Source: Rhizobium leguminosarum (GTDB lineage: Bacteria; Pseudomonadota; Alphaproteobacteria; Rhizobiales; Rhizobiaceae). Taken from it: a DNA stretch of 55,068 bases. Position 1 is the first letter of the stretch; each line of letters begins with the position of its first letter. Shown piece after piece: positions 1 through 7,038 of the stretch. Location: positions 1-55,068 of the forward strand of contig NZ_LWBS01000415.1 in the NCBI RefSeq assembly GCF_001652265.1, given 5' to 3'. A program made the position numbers and the translations under genes. Below the pieces are notes generated by a model, which did no database searches, had not been told where the DNA came from, and saw only the letters and a list, made by a program, of their open reading frames with translations.

Positions 1-93
1 CTCAAGCTCGACGATCCGTCCTTCACGGCTCCGGTCTATGCCTCCCTCGTCCAGGGCGACAAAGGCGAGCACAAGCTCATCTGGTCACGCTGA
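1..93 (+). CDS. DUF736 family protein, C-terminal end only (runs off left edge)
   Basis: The reading frame enters from the left edge and ends at the TGA at 91-93. The 30 visible residues carry the conserved tail of small rhizobial DUF736 proteins: LKLDDPSF near the start and a final LIWSR. DUF736 proteins are about 100 aa, very common on alphaproteobacterial plasmids, and have no established function. The start and most of the gene lie outside the window. It faces the truncated DUF736 gene at 191-379 tail to tail. Confidence 0.75.
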   Translation, partial: LKLDDPSFTAPVYASLVQGDKGEHKLIWSR

Positions 94-141
94 CCAGAAC
101 CACGGCGCTCCGCTCACAGCGGGGCGCTACCCATCAACCCC

Positions 142-218
142 CGGAGTTATGCGGAGTAAAATCCACCGCAAACACCGGCAAAACCAGTCTTCAGCGACCG
201 ATACTCCGCATAATCCCG
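142..218. repeat. Imperfect 16-bp inverted repeat, possible end of a small element or recombinase site
   Basis: The sequence CGGAGTTATGCGGAGT at 142-157 is matched in inverted orientation by ACTCCGCATAATCCCG at 203-218. The core ACTCCGCATAA is identical and the flank is near-identical. The pair encloses about 45 bp, and the right arm lies inside the spot where the DUF736 gene at 191-379 loses its normal reading. Seen directly: the repeat. Inferred: that it marks an inserted mini-element or a tyrosine-recombinase type site. Confidence 0.45.
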
Positions 219-379
219 CTCTCTGCATAATCGACATTGCCGGCGTAGATGCGGAAGTGCGGGCCCTTGTCGGAGGGGCTGTCGACGCGGGCGATGCGGG
301 CCTTGACGTTGAGTGCGAGGGTGCGGATCGAGCCGGTGAAGCCGTTTTCGTTTGCGGTGAAAGTGCCGATGGTAGCCAT
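191..379 (-). pseudogene. DUF736 family protein, truncated at the C-terminus
   Basis: The 62-aa product starts [16 protein letters not shown], the family's usual N-terminus, and is recognisable up to about residue 50 ([12 protein letters not shown]). It then leaves the family pattern (GIMRSIGR) and stops, where normal members continue for about 40 more residues ending in LIWSR. A Shine-Dalgarno-like AGGAAC precedes the start. The break coincides with the inverted repeat at 142-218, so insertion or rearrangement probably removed the tail. The stump may still be translated, but a complete DUF736 domain is not present. Confidence 0.65.
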
Positions 380-830
380 TGTCTGTTCCTTTCGGTTGTT
401 TCGGGCCGCGCCCTTCGCGGCCTCGATGGCTGTCGTAAGGATCGGGGACGATCGGACCGCACCTGGAAGGCCGTAATGAAATGGAGGGCGGTCGGGAGAA
501 ACTTTGTTGTCGCGCGAGGAATGCGAACGCAGTTCGCAGGGGAAGAAAGTTGCGGACGGCCGTTGCGGGAGAACGATCGAGGCGAAGCCGGTCTCCGATC
601 AGACATGCCTCATCGAGGCCGCGGAGGGCGTGGCCTATGACAGCGGTGGAAGGAACTTGATCATGGCCCTCGCCGTGCGTTGCCCCGGCAGAACAGCCCG
701 GCCGCGAAGCCGTTCCCCAGTCTCTAAAGCATAGCGTCGGCTTCCGATGCGACAAACTCGGCCGCCCGGGCAGTTGCCTCCTCTCATCAACGCAATATTG
801 TCGGGCCGCGATTCGTCGCCTGGAGGATCT
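380..830. other. Intergenic stretch without a recognised gene
   Basis: This stretch lies between the truncated DUF736 gene and the small gene at 831. Several open frames cross it on both strands, but their products are arginine- and serine-rich with no family signature and no ribosome binding site, as expected of chance frames in GC-rich DNA. A short GC palindrome (GGCCGCG ... CGCGGCC) lies at about 402-421 just upstream of the DUF736 start. Nothing else is supported. Confidence 0.5.
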
Positions 831-1007
831 ATGCTTCAGCAGACAAAGCCGTTTACCGTCGAAATCAAGCAGTCCCGAAAGCTGAAAGCCAACGATCGGA
901 AACCATCGATCTGGGGGAGGCTGGACCTCACGTCCGATGAGCACGCGCTCGCGGAGAGAGCGCCGAAAGAGCTGTCGGCCGTTGCGGGTGACAACGACCG
1001 ACCTTGA
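831..1007 (+). CDS. Small conserved-looking hypothetical protein (58 aa)
   Basis: The ATG at 831 is preceded by a good ribosome binding site (GGAGG at 822-826). The product begins MLQQTKPFTVEIKQSR and has SIWGRLDL in the middle. The KPFTVEIKxSRK pattern resembles small hypothetical proteins I associate with rhizobial plasmids, but I know of no function. The gene converges on the ArdC-like gene with only 6 bp between the stops. A longer frame begins at 747, but its extra N-terminus is low-complexity and lacks a ribosome binding site. Confidence 0.5.
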   Translation: MLQQTKPFTVEIKQSRKLKANDRKPSIWGRLDLTSDEHALAERAPKELSAVAGDNDRP

Positions 1008-1013
1008 CGTTTC

Positions 1014-1940
1014 CTACGCGGCCGCTCTCTCGTCGGCCTGAATGGGCTGGAGACCGTGCAGGAAGCTGACGGCACGCTGGGCATGCGCCGCGGCTTGGAA
1101 GATGGCCCGCTTGTCGTCGGATAGAACCTTCAGCCACGAGCCGAGGTACGACGCATGGTCCGGCCGGGGCTCCAGCTCCGGTGCGATCCCGAGATCGGCG
1201 CATAGGAAGCAACTCCCGAGCTCCGCAATCAGCTCTTCGCGAGCCCGCTCGGTCTTGTCCTTCGTATAGCGGCTAAGATCGCGATCGACGCGATCGGGGC
1301 GCGCAGTCCAATGGCAACTTTCGTGACTGAGCGTGGCCACGTAGGACGCCGCGTCTCGGAATGTCTCGAACGGCGGCATCTGGATGTGGTCCGTGACCGG
1401 CGAATAATAGGCCTGCGCGCCACGATGCCGAATGACAGCGCCCGTGTTGCGGAAAAAGCGATCGGCGCGCTCGATGTGCTCGATCGCATCGAGCACCGGG
1501 GTCGGTGGGTGATGATAGTGTTCGGGCAGTCCGTCGATCTGCTCGATGTTGAACACTGTGTAAGCCTTCAAGAATGGGATTTCCCGATCGACTTCTCCAC
1601 CACTGCCGTCCGCCTCGGGCTTGGTGAACCGGCTGGCGAAGACGACCGTCGAGCCGGTCTCGCCCTTTCGCACCGCCGCCCCCAGTTCAAGCGCCTGCTT
1701 GAAGGTCATCCACATGGGTGAAGTGAAGCCGCGCGCCATCCCCTCCGACCATAACAAGAGAATGTTCATGCCCGAATAGGGCTGACCGTTGTGGCGCAGC
1801 GGCCGGGTAATCCGGCCCTTGGTGTTGGCCGCATGCCATGGCTTCATCCAGGGTTTTACGCCCTTTTCAAGGTCGGCGACGATTCTATCCGTGATCCGCG
1901 CATAGATGTCGGCGCGTTCGCCTTCGGCTTTCCTGCTCAT
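1014..1940 (-). CDS. ArdC-like antirestriction protein with zincin metallopeptidase domain
   Basis: This is an ArdC-type protein (DUF1738 N-terminal domain plus zincin-like peptidase domain), a family that binds DNA and helps incoming plasmids escape host restriction. The N-terminal domain covers roughly residues 8-130, with the family's KPWMKPWH at about 29-36 and NGQPYSGMNILLLW at 51-64. The peptidase motif HESCH is at 206-210, with a downstream Glu in EELIAELG (235-242) as the likely third zinc ligand. The chosen ATG at 1940 has AGGATAAGG just upstream; an ATG 10 codons earlier (1970) has none. Usual family length is about 300 aa, so the gene looks intact. Its neighbours support a plasmid establishment or defence-evasion role. 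Confidence 0.88.
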   Translation of the reverse strand: MSRKAEGERADIYARITDRIVADLEKGVKPWMKPWHAANTKGRITRPLRHNGQPYSGMNILLLWSEGMARGFTSPMWMTFKQALELGAAVRKGETGSTVVFASRFTKPEADGSGGEVDREIPFLKAYTVFNIEQIDGLPEHYHHPPTPVLDAIEHIERADRFFRNTGAVIRHRGAQAYYSPVTDHIQMPPFETFRDAASYVATLSHESCHWTARPDRVDRDLSRYTKDKTERAREELIAELGSCFLCADLGIAPELEPRPDHASYLGSWLKVLSDDKRAIFQAAAHAQRAVSFLHGLQPIQADERAAA

Positions 1941-2157
1941 GTCCTTATCCTTCGTTTGAGGCCGCGCCATCGCGACCCCGTCGCGGAGGTCCGAAGGCAG
2001 GAGCGATCAGGCGGCTCGCGGCACCGGAACGGCCAGAACGGAGTGGAGGACGGCAAAAGCCGTTGCGGCTGACCGCCGGCTCCTGCAGGACCGCCGACCG
2101 GGACGGGGCCGGCGTGGCGGGCAGAGTCCTTGTCCTTCCTTTCCTTCCCCTGACATG

Positions 2158-2185
2158 GAAAAGGCCGGTCCCAAAGGAACCGGCC
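2158..2185 (-). terminator. Rho-independent terminator of the 2238-2822 gene
   Basis: GGCCGGTCCC (2163-2172) and GGAACCGGCC (2176-2185) form a 10-bp stem with one mismatch and an AAA loop. On the minus strand it is followed by TTTT (2159-2162). It lies about 55 bp past the stop of the gene at 2238-2822, in the right orientation. Confidence 0.7.
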
Positions 2186-2237
2186 CGAGAATTAAGAGAG
2201 AGGGAAATGGGCGAGCCGAAGCTCCGCCAAACGCTGC

Positions 2238-2822
2238 TCAACCGAGAGCCGCCAGCTGCGCCTCGGCCGCCTTGCGGTCGAGCGAGTGGCCTGGATTATC
2301 GACTGGGCGGTCGAAAGGCTTCCAGGCTTCGCCAATGACTTGGCCGTAGGCTGCGACGGCACCCTCCGCGGCCATCCGCAGCGCGTGGGACTGAATGCCC
2401 ATGTCGGCCGCGAACTCGCGTTTTCGCTGGGCAGCACTATCGTAGCCGACCGGGCCATCGAGATCCTCGTCACGGGCATCGTTTGCCGACTTGGCGGTTG
2501 CGTCTCGCGCCTCGGAGACTGCCCGGCTGTAGAACTGGCCGGCTCCGTGCGCCGAGCCGACATAGGCTCCGACGATGCGCTGGAGATGGATCTGCATCGC
2601 CTTCTCGCCGAGGCCGTTCGAGAGGCTGTCGGCGGTTTCGATTATCAGGCGCTCGTGGAGTTCACGGATGCCATCGCTGTCGACCACCGCGGTCCCGAAA
2701 CTCTCGGCGATCAGCATTGCCTGCGCGGTGTCCGGGCAAGTGAACCTGACCATTTCGAGGGTGGCGCCCTTGCGGAGCGGCACGACGCGGGCTGCGGATC
2801 GAGTCGTTACGTGCTTGGCCAT
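2238..2822 (-). CDS. Conserved hypothetical protein (194 aa) of the plasmid module
   Basis: The product starts MAKHVTTRSAARVVPLRKG and is an even-composition, mostly helical protein without signal peptide or membrane segment. Its start has a purine-rich site (GGAAGAT) just upstream. No catalytic motif is evident. The combination with neighbouring ArdC-, ParB- and methylase-helicase-like genes is one I associate with rhizobial plasmids, so I take it as a real gene of unknown function. A terminator hairpin follows its stop, and a leader region with a repeat also found before the ParB-like gene lies upstream. Confidence 0.7.
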   Translation of the reverse strand: MAKHVTTRSAARVVPLRKGATLEMVRFTCPDTAQAMLIAESFGTAVVDSDGIRELHERLIIETADSLSNGLGEKAMQIHLQRIVGAYVGSAHGAGQFYSRAVSEARDATAKSANDARDEDLDGPVGYDSAAQRKREFAADMGIQSHALRMAAEGAVAAYGQVIGEAWKPFDRPVDNPGHSLDRKAAEAQLAALG

Positions 2823-3246
2823 GGGATCTTCCTTTCGTGGTTTCCACCGAAGCGGCTCCGGCCCCTGCCGGTCTGCCCTTCGATGCGGTCGACAGGAACC
2901 GGCTGAGGACGGGTGCTTTCACAGGTCCGGGACGGCTGGAAGAGCGAAACGGGTTTGCGGACAAGCGGGGGTAAAGCCCTGCGAAGGGCGCGAACCCGTT
3001 TTGCGAGGAAGGCTGCACCGGCCGCTCCGCGGCGCGCCAGCGGCCTTGAAACGACCGGCCGCCGGTTCAGACCGCAGCGAAAACGAAGGGCCGACCGGCG
3101 GGAGCCGAGCTATGACTCCGAAACCCCGGGGGGAGAACCCCTTGCGACCGACAGCCCGCATTCCTCCTCCAGCACATCAGCTCGCACCAAAAACGCCCCC
3201 GCATGGTCAGATCTCCGGCCTCAGATTCGCCCCGCAAGCGACGCCA
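2823..3246. other. Leader region of the 194-aa gene, no gene recognised
   Basis: This 424-bp stretch separates the 194-aa gene from the acyl-CoA dehydrogenase remnant. It is very GC-rich and contains a segment (2963-2990) closely matching one upstream of the ParB-like gene. Open frames crossing it on both strands have no family signature. The left boundary of the dehydrogenase truncation (about 3247) is also a boundary of this sequence, which suggests a rearrangement point. Confidence 0.45.
2963..2990. repeat. Dispersed leader repeat, copy 1
   Basis: The segment reads AAGCGGGGGTAA then AGCCCTGCGAAGGGCG. It aligns with 6670-6698 with one insertion and two substitutions over 28 positions. Both copies lie in the 5' leader of a minus-strand gene of the plasmid module and are followed by a shared GCGCCAGCGGC segment at similar distance. 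Confidence 0.55.
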
Positions 3247-3726
3247 TCATGGAATCCCATCGGTCGCATCCTTTTCGAGACGGCACATGTCGCCATCGAC
3301 CTCGACCGCACAGATGCTGTTGCGCAGGTTTCCGCCGATACCGCCTTCGGTGGTGGCGGATGCGATCAACAGCTGCTCGGCGGCGATGCGGCGCATGAAA
3401 CCGCGATGCCATTCGCTGTCGGCGCCGTGTTCAACGAGGCTCGACAGCTTGATGTGATGCATGGCGAAGACCATGGCGCTTGCGGCGCAAACCTGGCCGA
3501 GCAGCGAGCACAATTCGGCGATCTCGGTGATCGAGGCGGATTCGCCGCCGAGATGGCGCGGCACCTGGATGCCGAGCAGCCTTTCGGCCTTCATCGCGTC
3601 GACGGCTTCTCGGGGGAAACGGGCCTCGGCATCAACGGTATCCGCGTGTTTCGCCGCGATTTCGGCGACGCGGGCCACCCTTGCGACAAGACCGTCCTGC
3701 ATGATCTTGACGGGAAAATTCATCAC
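3247..3726 (-). pseudogene. Acyl-CoA dehydrogenase, N-terminal fragment
   Basis: The 159-aa product matches the N-terminal helical part of acyl-CoA dehydrogenases: FPREAVDAMKAERLLG, HLGGESASITEIAELCSLLG, then a glycine-rich ATTEGGIGGNLRNS that would enter the middle beta domain. It ends abruptly after CRLEKDAT with an unrelated DGIP tail, whereas the family is about 380-400 aa. The flavin-binding and catalytic C-terminal domain is therefore missing. The start overlaps the stop of the acyl carrier protein gene by 4 bp (ATGA), so the two were one transcription unit. Presumably the intact enzyme acted on an acyl chain tethered to that carrier. Confidence 0.75.
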
Positions 3727-3974
3727 GCGACCTCCCCGCTGTCCCGGATGAGATCGACGGTCCTGGCGATGGCCGAGATGCTCGCGAAGGATTTGCGGTC
3801 CAGGAGATTGTCGGGAAAATCGATGTCGAAGGCCTCTTCAATGCCAAGCATCAACTGCACAGAAGCAAAGGATGTCAAACCTGCCGCATAAAGATCGGCG
3901 TCGTCGGCGACCTGGTCGATCGACACAGGAAGCTTGCCGAATTTGGCTACGAGGTCGCGGATTGTCTTTTTCAT
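3723..3974 (-). CDS. Acyl carrier protein (phosphopantetheine-binding)
   Basis: This 83-aa protein has the acyl carrier fold pattern: DLYAAGLTSFASVQLMLGIEEAFDIDFPD, with Ser35 in GLTS as the predicted phosphopantetheine attachment site (the usual D before the Ser-Leu is T here). The ribosome binding site GGAGTGATGAG precedes the ATG. It is not the housekeeping AcpP, which has DSL at this place. The next gene in the unit is a truncated acyl-CoA dehydrogenase, so the pathway (a special acyl chain, perhaps secondary metabolism) is probably not complete here. A candidate FnrN box lies about 118 bp upstream. Confidence 0.85.
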   Translation of the reverse strand: MKKTIRDLVAKFGKLPVSIDQVADDADLYAAGLTSFASVQLMLGIEEAFDIDFPDNLLDRKSFASISAIARTVDLIRDSGEVA

Positions 3975-4648
3975 CTCATCACTCCAAGATTCTCATGATC
4001 CCGAACCGGCGTTCATCGGCAATCTTTCGCCAGCGACGCAAAGTTCGTATTTGCAGCGTTGTGCCAGGAATCAGGTCGGGCCGCTTTGATTTCGGTCAAT
4101 CATGCGCCGGAAACATCAATAAAAACAACCGCGCCTAGCACACTCCTGAACCCCCGCATCACAAATGATTGTCGGGCCACCGGGCTCTACTCTCAAGATC
4201 CATGCCAAATCGGCTGGCTTTATTGAAATGTCATCAGTTCCAGCGGTTTCGACGCAAATGCAGCTCCCCGGGATCGCCCATTGTGTGGCGCGGGTCCGAC
4301 AAATCCGACACAAAGTCGGCACATTTGCTCATTGGTGGCAGACAGAACATACCCTCCATATTGGCCGCGAGTATAGTGAGCTGCGGGATCGGTTGTCGCG
4401 TAAGGTCGGGCTAGCCGAGCGGGTCTGGTTTCCCTCGATCGAGGTCCTTGATCTTCAGCTTCAGTTCGGCCGTTGTAGAACGTCGCGTTAGATATACCCG
4501 ATCGGCCTGCGATGCCCCGGCTGCTCCAGAACAAAGGCGAACTGCGCGGGCGGGACGTGACGTCGGACCAGGCGACAATCGAGCCGAGCGGGGCAAGATC
4601 CTAAATCAAGGACGCAGACATCTTCGTTCTCCTGTTTTGAGTGTGGAA
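3975..4648. other. Intergenic region with possible IS3-type orfA remnant
   Basis: No intact gene is seen in these 674 bp. It holds a candidate anaerobox (4086-4099). On the minus strand at about 4455-4500 it also holds a short stretch reading GISNATFYN, a phrase typical of the helix-turn-helix end of IS3-family (IS407-like) OrfA proteins; the frame loses similarity immediately after. Open frames of 60-108 codons elsewhere lack any family signature. Confidence 0.4.
4086..4099 (-). promoter_or_regulatory. Candidate anaerobox (FnrN/FixK site) upstream of the acyl carrier protein gene
   Basis: The site reads TTGATTTCGGTCAA, matching the TTGAT-N4-ATCAA consensus at 9 of 10 defined positions. It is centred about 118 bp upstream of the ATG at 3974. 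With the usual -41.5 spacing, transcription would start near 4051. FnrN is encoded at 17021 in this window. Function is inferred from the match only. Confidence 0.45.
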
Positions 4649-4680
4649 ACAAAGCCGCCGCCGGTGATGGCCGGCGGCGG
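4649..4680 (-). terminator. Rho-independent terminator of the ParB-like gene
   Basis: CCGCCGCCGG (4655-4664) and CCGGCGGCGG (4671-4680) form a perfect 10-bp stem with a 6-nt loop. On the minus strand it is followed by CTTTGTTT. It lies about 30 bp past the stop of the gene at 4709-6532. Confidence 0.75.
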
Positions 4681-4708
4681 TATCGGTCGAAATGAAGTGA
4701 GGAGATTG

Positions 4709-6532
4709 CTACTCGGCGGCGATCCCGTAAGCGGTCTCGAGGCCATTGGCGCTGGCGTCAGCGTCCGCTTCGTCCAACTCTTCGTGCTCGGCGTCCGCCG
4801 CGTTGCCGTCGTCCTCGGCTTCCGGAACACGCGGATTGGCCTCCGCTTCGTCCTCGACCGACGGCTCAGCCTCATCAACGGCGCCGTCCTCGATGCCGCC
4901 GACCGGCCCGTCGGCGGGGGCTTCGCCGTCCTCGCCACCATGTTCCATGTTCTTGGCAAGCCACTCGGCCAGCTTCGCGTCATCGGGCGCGAAGAGGGCA
5001 GACTGATGCACGAAGCGCTCTTCCTTGAAGTGCTCGACAAGGGCAGCGCGGGTGTCCCGGACGCGCGGGCAGGGAACGACACTCGTGCCGCCGCAGGACG
5101 CTTCCAATGCCGGGCGAGAGAGGCACGTGAGGAACTCCTCCGTGCCCATGTTCGGAAGATAAGCGTCGGCACCGATGGCATCGCCGGCGACCCGGACAAC
5201 GACGCCGCTATCCGAACGATTGGTGCGGGCCGACAGCGCGTCGATCAGGGTCAACCTCACCACGACGCGAAGCGTATCCATGTCGAACTCCAGCTTGCCG
5301 CTTTCACCGATCAGCCGGACGACGTGCCGGGCGAACCGCCTGGACCCATAGAGATGCCCGGAGACTTCGGAGCCGGAGTCGACCGAGACGTTCTGCCCGG
5401 CAAACGCAAGCACCAGCATTGCCATGAGCGTATCGTCCTCGATCGGAGCCCGTGCCAGCGCCTCGTGCAGCGCGTCGGTGCGGAAATCGCCGATCATGTC
5501 GATGCCGTTTCGGGTCACGTCCGGCCGGGTCTTGGCTGAAACGTCGATGGCCTCGTTTCCGTCCTCGCCGCCGGGCGCGGTCGGATCGCCCTTGCCTTTC
5601 GCTTGTCTGGCTTCCGGCATCCGAAAATGGGCAGACTGCACCTTGCCCTCGCGATCGAGATACATGGCGGTGCAATCGCCTTTGCCGGGCTTGCCGTAGA
5701 GACGCTCCGCCTTCGGCGGCAATTGCGGATGGCCCCAATTGTTGACCTCAACGATGGCGCCCTTCTTCGGGAGATTGCTGCTCATCCACTCCTGCTGCGC
5801 ACCGAGGAATGCTTCGACGTTCGTCGTGTAGCGGTTATCCTCGTCTGCGGGTCCGAACAGGTCTTCCGCCCACTCGATGCCGTAGGCCTGGCGAAGTTCG
5901 TCGCCGAAACTCGCATCGCGCGCAAACATGCGGGTCTTGGTGAGGCCGTTTGCGATCGCCCACCAGGATGCTGTGTCACCCTTCTTCGGCTTGTGGGCCT
6001 TCCAGACTTCCTTCTGCTCGTCGAGCGACGCCGCGGAAATCGTGCGAAGCTGCTGCTCGTTCGGCATGTCGCCCTTGGCCATGTGGTCGAGCATCGCCGG
6101 CAGGACGTTGGCGAGCAGTAGAAGCTTGCGGATCTGTCTGACCGGCAGGGCCAGCGCGATCGCGATCGCCTCCTCGGTCCAGCCGAGAGCAACGAGGCGC
6201 TCGATGCCGCGCCATTGGTCGACTGGGTTGAGCGGTTCGCGCGCGATGTTTTCGATCATCGAGCGCATGGCGCCGTTGTCGTTGGCCGCCTCGACGACGA
6301 TGACATCGATTTCCTCGATGCCGGCGGCGATGGCCATGCGGGTGCGTCGGTGACCGGCTTCGATGACATAGCCGTTGCCGCCAGTTTCCGCAAAAATCAC
6401 GGGCGGCTGGATCACGCCGACCGCCTTGATGGTCGCAAGCAGCAGCGCGTCGGCCTGGGGCGTCGACTTCGACTGGCGCGTATTGTCGGGATTGTCCTTC
6501 AGCGCACGCGGATCGACCTTCATGAGTTGCAT
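4709..6532 (-). CDS. ParB/Spo0J-like nuclease-domain protein with long acidic tail
   Basis: The 607-aa product carries an N-terminal ParB-like domain: residues 1-100 with GHRRTRMA at 60-67 (the ParB arginine motif, where GERRxRA is usual) and ENIAREPLNPVDQW at 94-107. A helix-turn-helix follows (TEEAIAIALALPVRQIRKLL, 119-138). The middle 250-520 is unfamiliar. The last 75 or so residues are about one-third Asp/Glu with almost no basic residue. True partition ParBs are about 300 aa and sit beside parA; here no parA is present, so this is a ParB-domain protein of another role, likely DNA-related and linked to its methylase-helicase neighbour. The start at 6532 has AAGGAA upstream; an open frame extends to 6775 but is low-complexity. 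Confidence 0.85.
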   Translation of the reverse strand: MQLMKVDPRALKDNPDNTRQSKSTPQADALLLATIKAVGVIQPPVIFAETGGNGYVIEAGHRRTRMAIAAGIEEIDVIVVEAANDNGAMRSMIENIAREPLNPVDQWRGIERLVALGWTEEAIAIALALPVRQIRKLLLLANVLPAMLDHMAKGDMPNEQQLRTISAASLDEQKEVWKAHKPKKGDTASWWAIANGLTKTRMFARDASFGDELRQAYGIEWAEDLFGPADEDNRYTTNVEAFLGAQQEWMSSNLPKKGAIVEVNNWGHPQLPPKAERLYGKPGKGDCTAMYLDREGKVQSAHFRMPEARQAKGKGDPTAPGGEDGNEAIDVSAKTRPDVTRNGIDMIGDFRTDALHEALARAPIEDDTLMAMLVLAFAGQNVSVDSGSEVSGHLYGSRRFARHVVRLIGESGKLEFDMDTLRVVVRLTLIDALSARTNRSDSGVVVRVAGDAIGADAYLPNMGTEEFLTCLSRPALEASCGGTSVVPCPRVRDTRAALVEHFKEERFVHQSALFAPDDAKLAEWLAKNMEHGGEDGEAPADGPVGGIEDGAVDEAEPSVEDEAEANPRVPEAEDDGNAADAEHEELDEADADASANGLETAYGIAAE

Positions 6533-6669
6533 GGGAGTGTTCCTTTTCGGGAATGCGGACGCGGCCCTCTGCCGGTCCTTCCTGTCTTCATTTTTTCCTG
6601 AAGACACCTCCCGGACCGCAAAGCGCCCGACCGGCGCAACTGCGGGCGAGCGGCCCTGCCGCGAAGGAT

Positions 6670-6698
6670 AAGCGGGGCTAACAGCCCTGCGAAGGACG
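6670..6698. repeat. Dispersed leader repeat, copy 2
   Basis: The segment reads AAGCGGGGCTAAC then AGCCCTGCGAAGGACG, matching the copy at 2963-2990. It lies about 140 bp upstream of the ParB-like start, the same general position as copy 1 relative to the 194-aa gene. Confidence 0.55.
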
Positions 6699-6841
6699 AG
6701 TGGCCGGGATGCGTAGGCCGCGGTTGAGCGCCAGCGGCGACGGGAGGACCGATCTGCGACCGGTTTTCCTTTCACCCTCTTTTCCTGTTTTTTCAGACGG
6801 GCGATCCCATGCGTAGGTCAGAATTCGGGTTGAGCGGGAAC

Positions 6842-6873
6842 AAAAAAAAGGGCCGTCGGAAGAACCGAGGCCC
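6842..6873 (-). terminator. Rho-independent terminator downstream of the methylase-helicase gene
   Basis: On the minus strand GGGCC-T-CGG, a TTCTT loop and CCG-A-C-GGCCC form a bulged stem that is followed directly by eight T residues (6842-6849 on this strand are A). It lies about 165 bp past the stop at 7039 and separates that gene from the ParB-like gene. Confidence 0.7.
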
Positions 6874-7038
6874 ATGAAGTGTGAAGGTTATTTAACCTCC
6901 AGAGGGGAACAGCTGTTGCGGCGGCACTGGGAGGAGACCGCCATGTGCATCAGCTGTGTGCACTATGATCATTTTTTGATCAGATGGAAAACATTTATTG
7001 TGCAATGCACCTATGCACATGCTGCACTGCTTCCAAAA

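Larger units (their letters stand above)
6533..7038. other. Leader of the ParB-like gene, terminator and regulatory-looking spacer
   Basis: The first half (6533-6840) is the GC-rich leader of the ParB-like gene and holds the second copy of the dispersed repeat. A strong terminator lies at 6842-6873. The remaining 165 bp is AT-richer and contains two TGATCA palindromes 5 bp apart (6966-6971, 6977-6982). A plus-strand ATG at 6943 has an excellent ribosome binding site (GGAGGAG), but its product MCISCVHYDHFLIR... runs antisense into the methylase-helicase gene. I could not recognise it and do not call it a gene. Confidence 0.45.

Noticed and set aside
2575..3891. Plus-strand open frame of 438 codons across 2.6-3.9 kb
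   Set aside because: It is antisense to the 194-aa gene, the acyl-CoA dehydrogenase fragment and part of the acyl carrier protein gene, which have real family signatures on the other strand.
4051..4068. sigma54-like element on the minus strand upstream of the acyl carrier protein gene (TGGCACAACGCTGCA)
   Set aside because: GG and GC are separated by 9 bp instead of the required 10, so it should not function.
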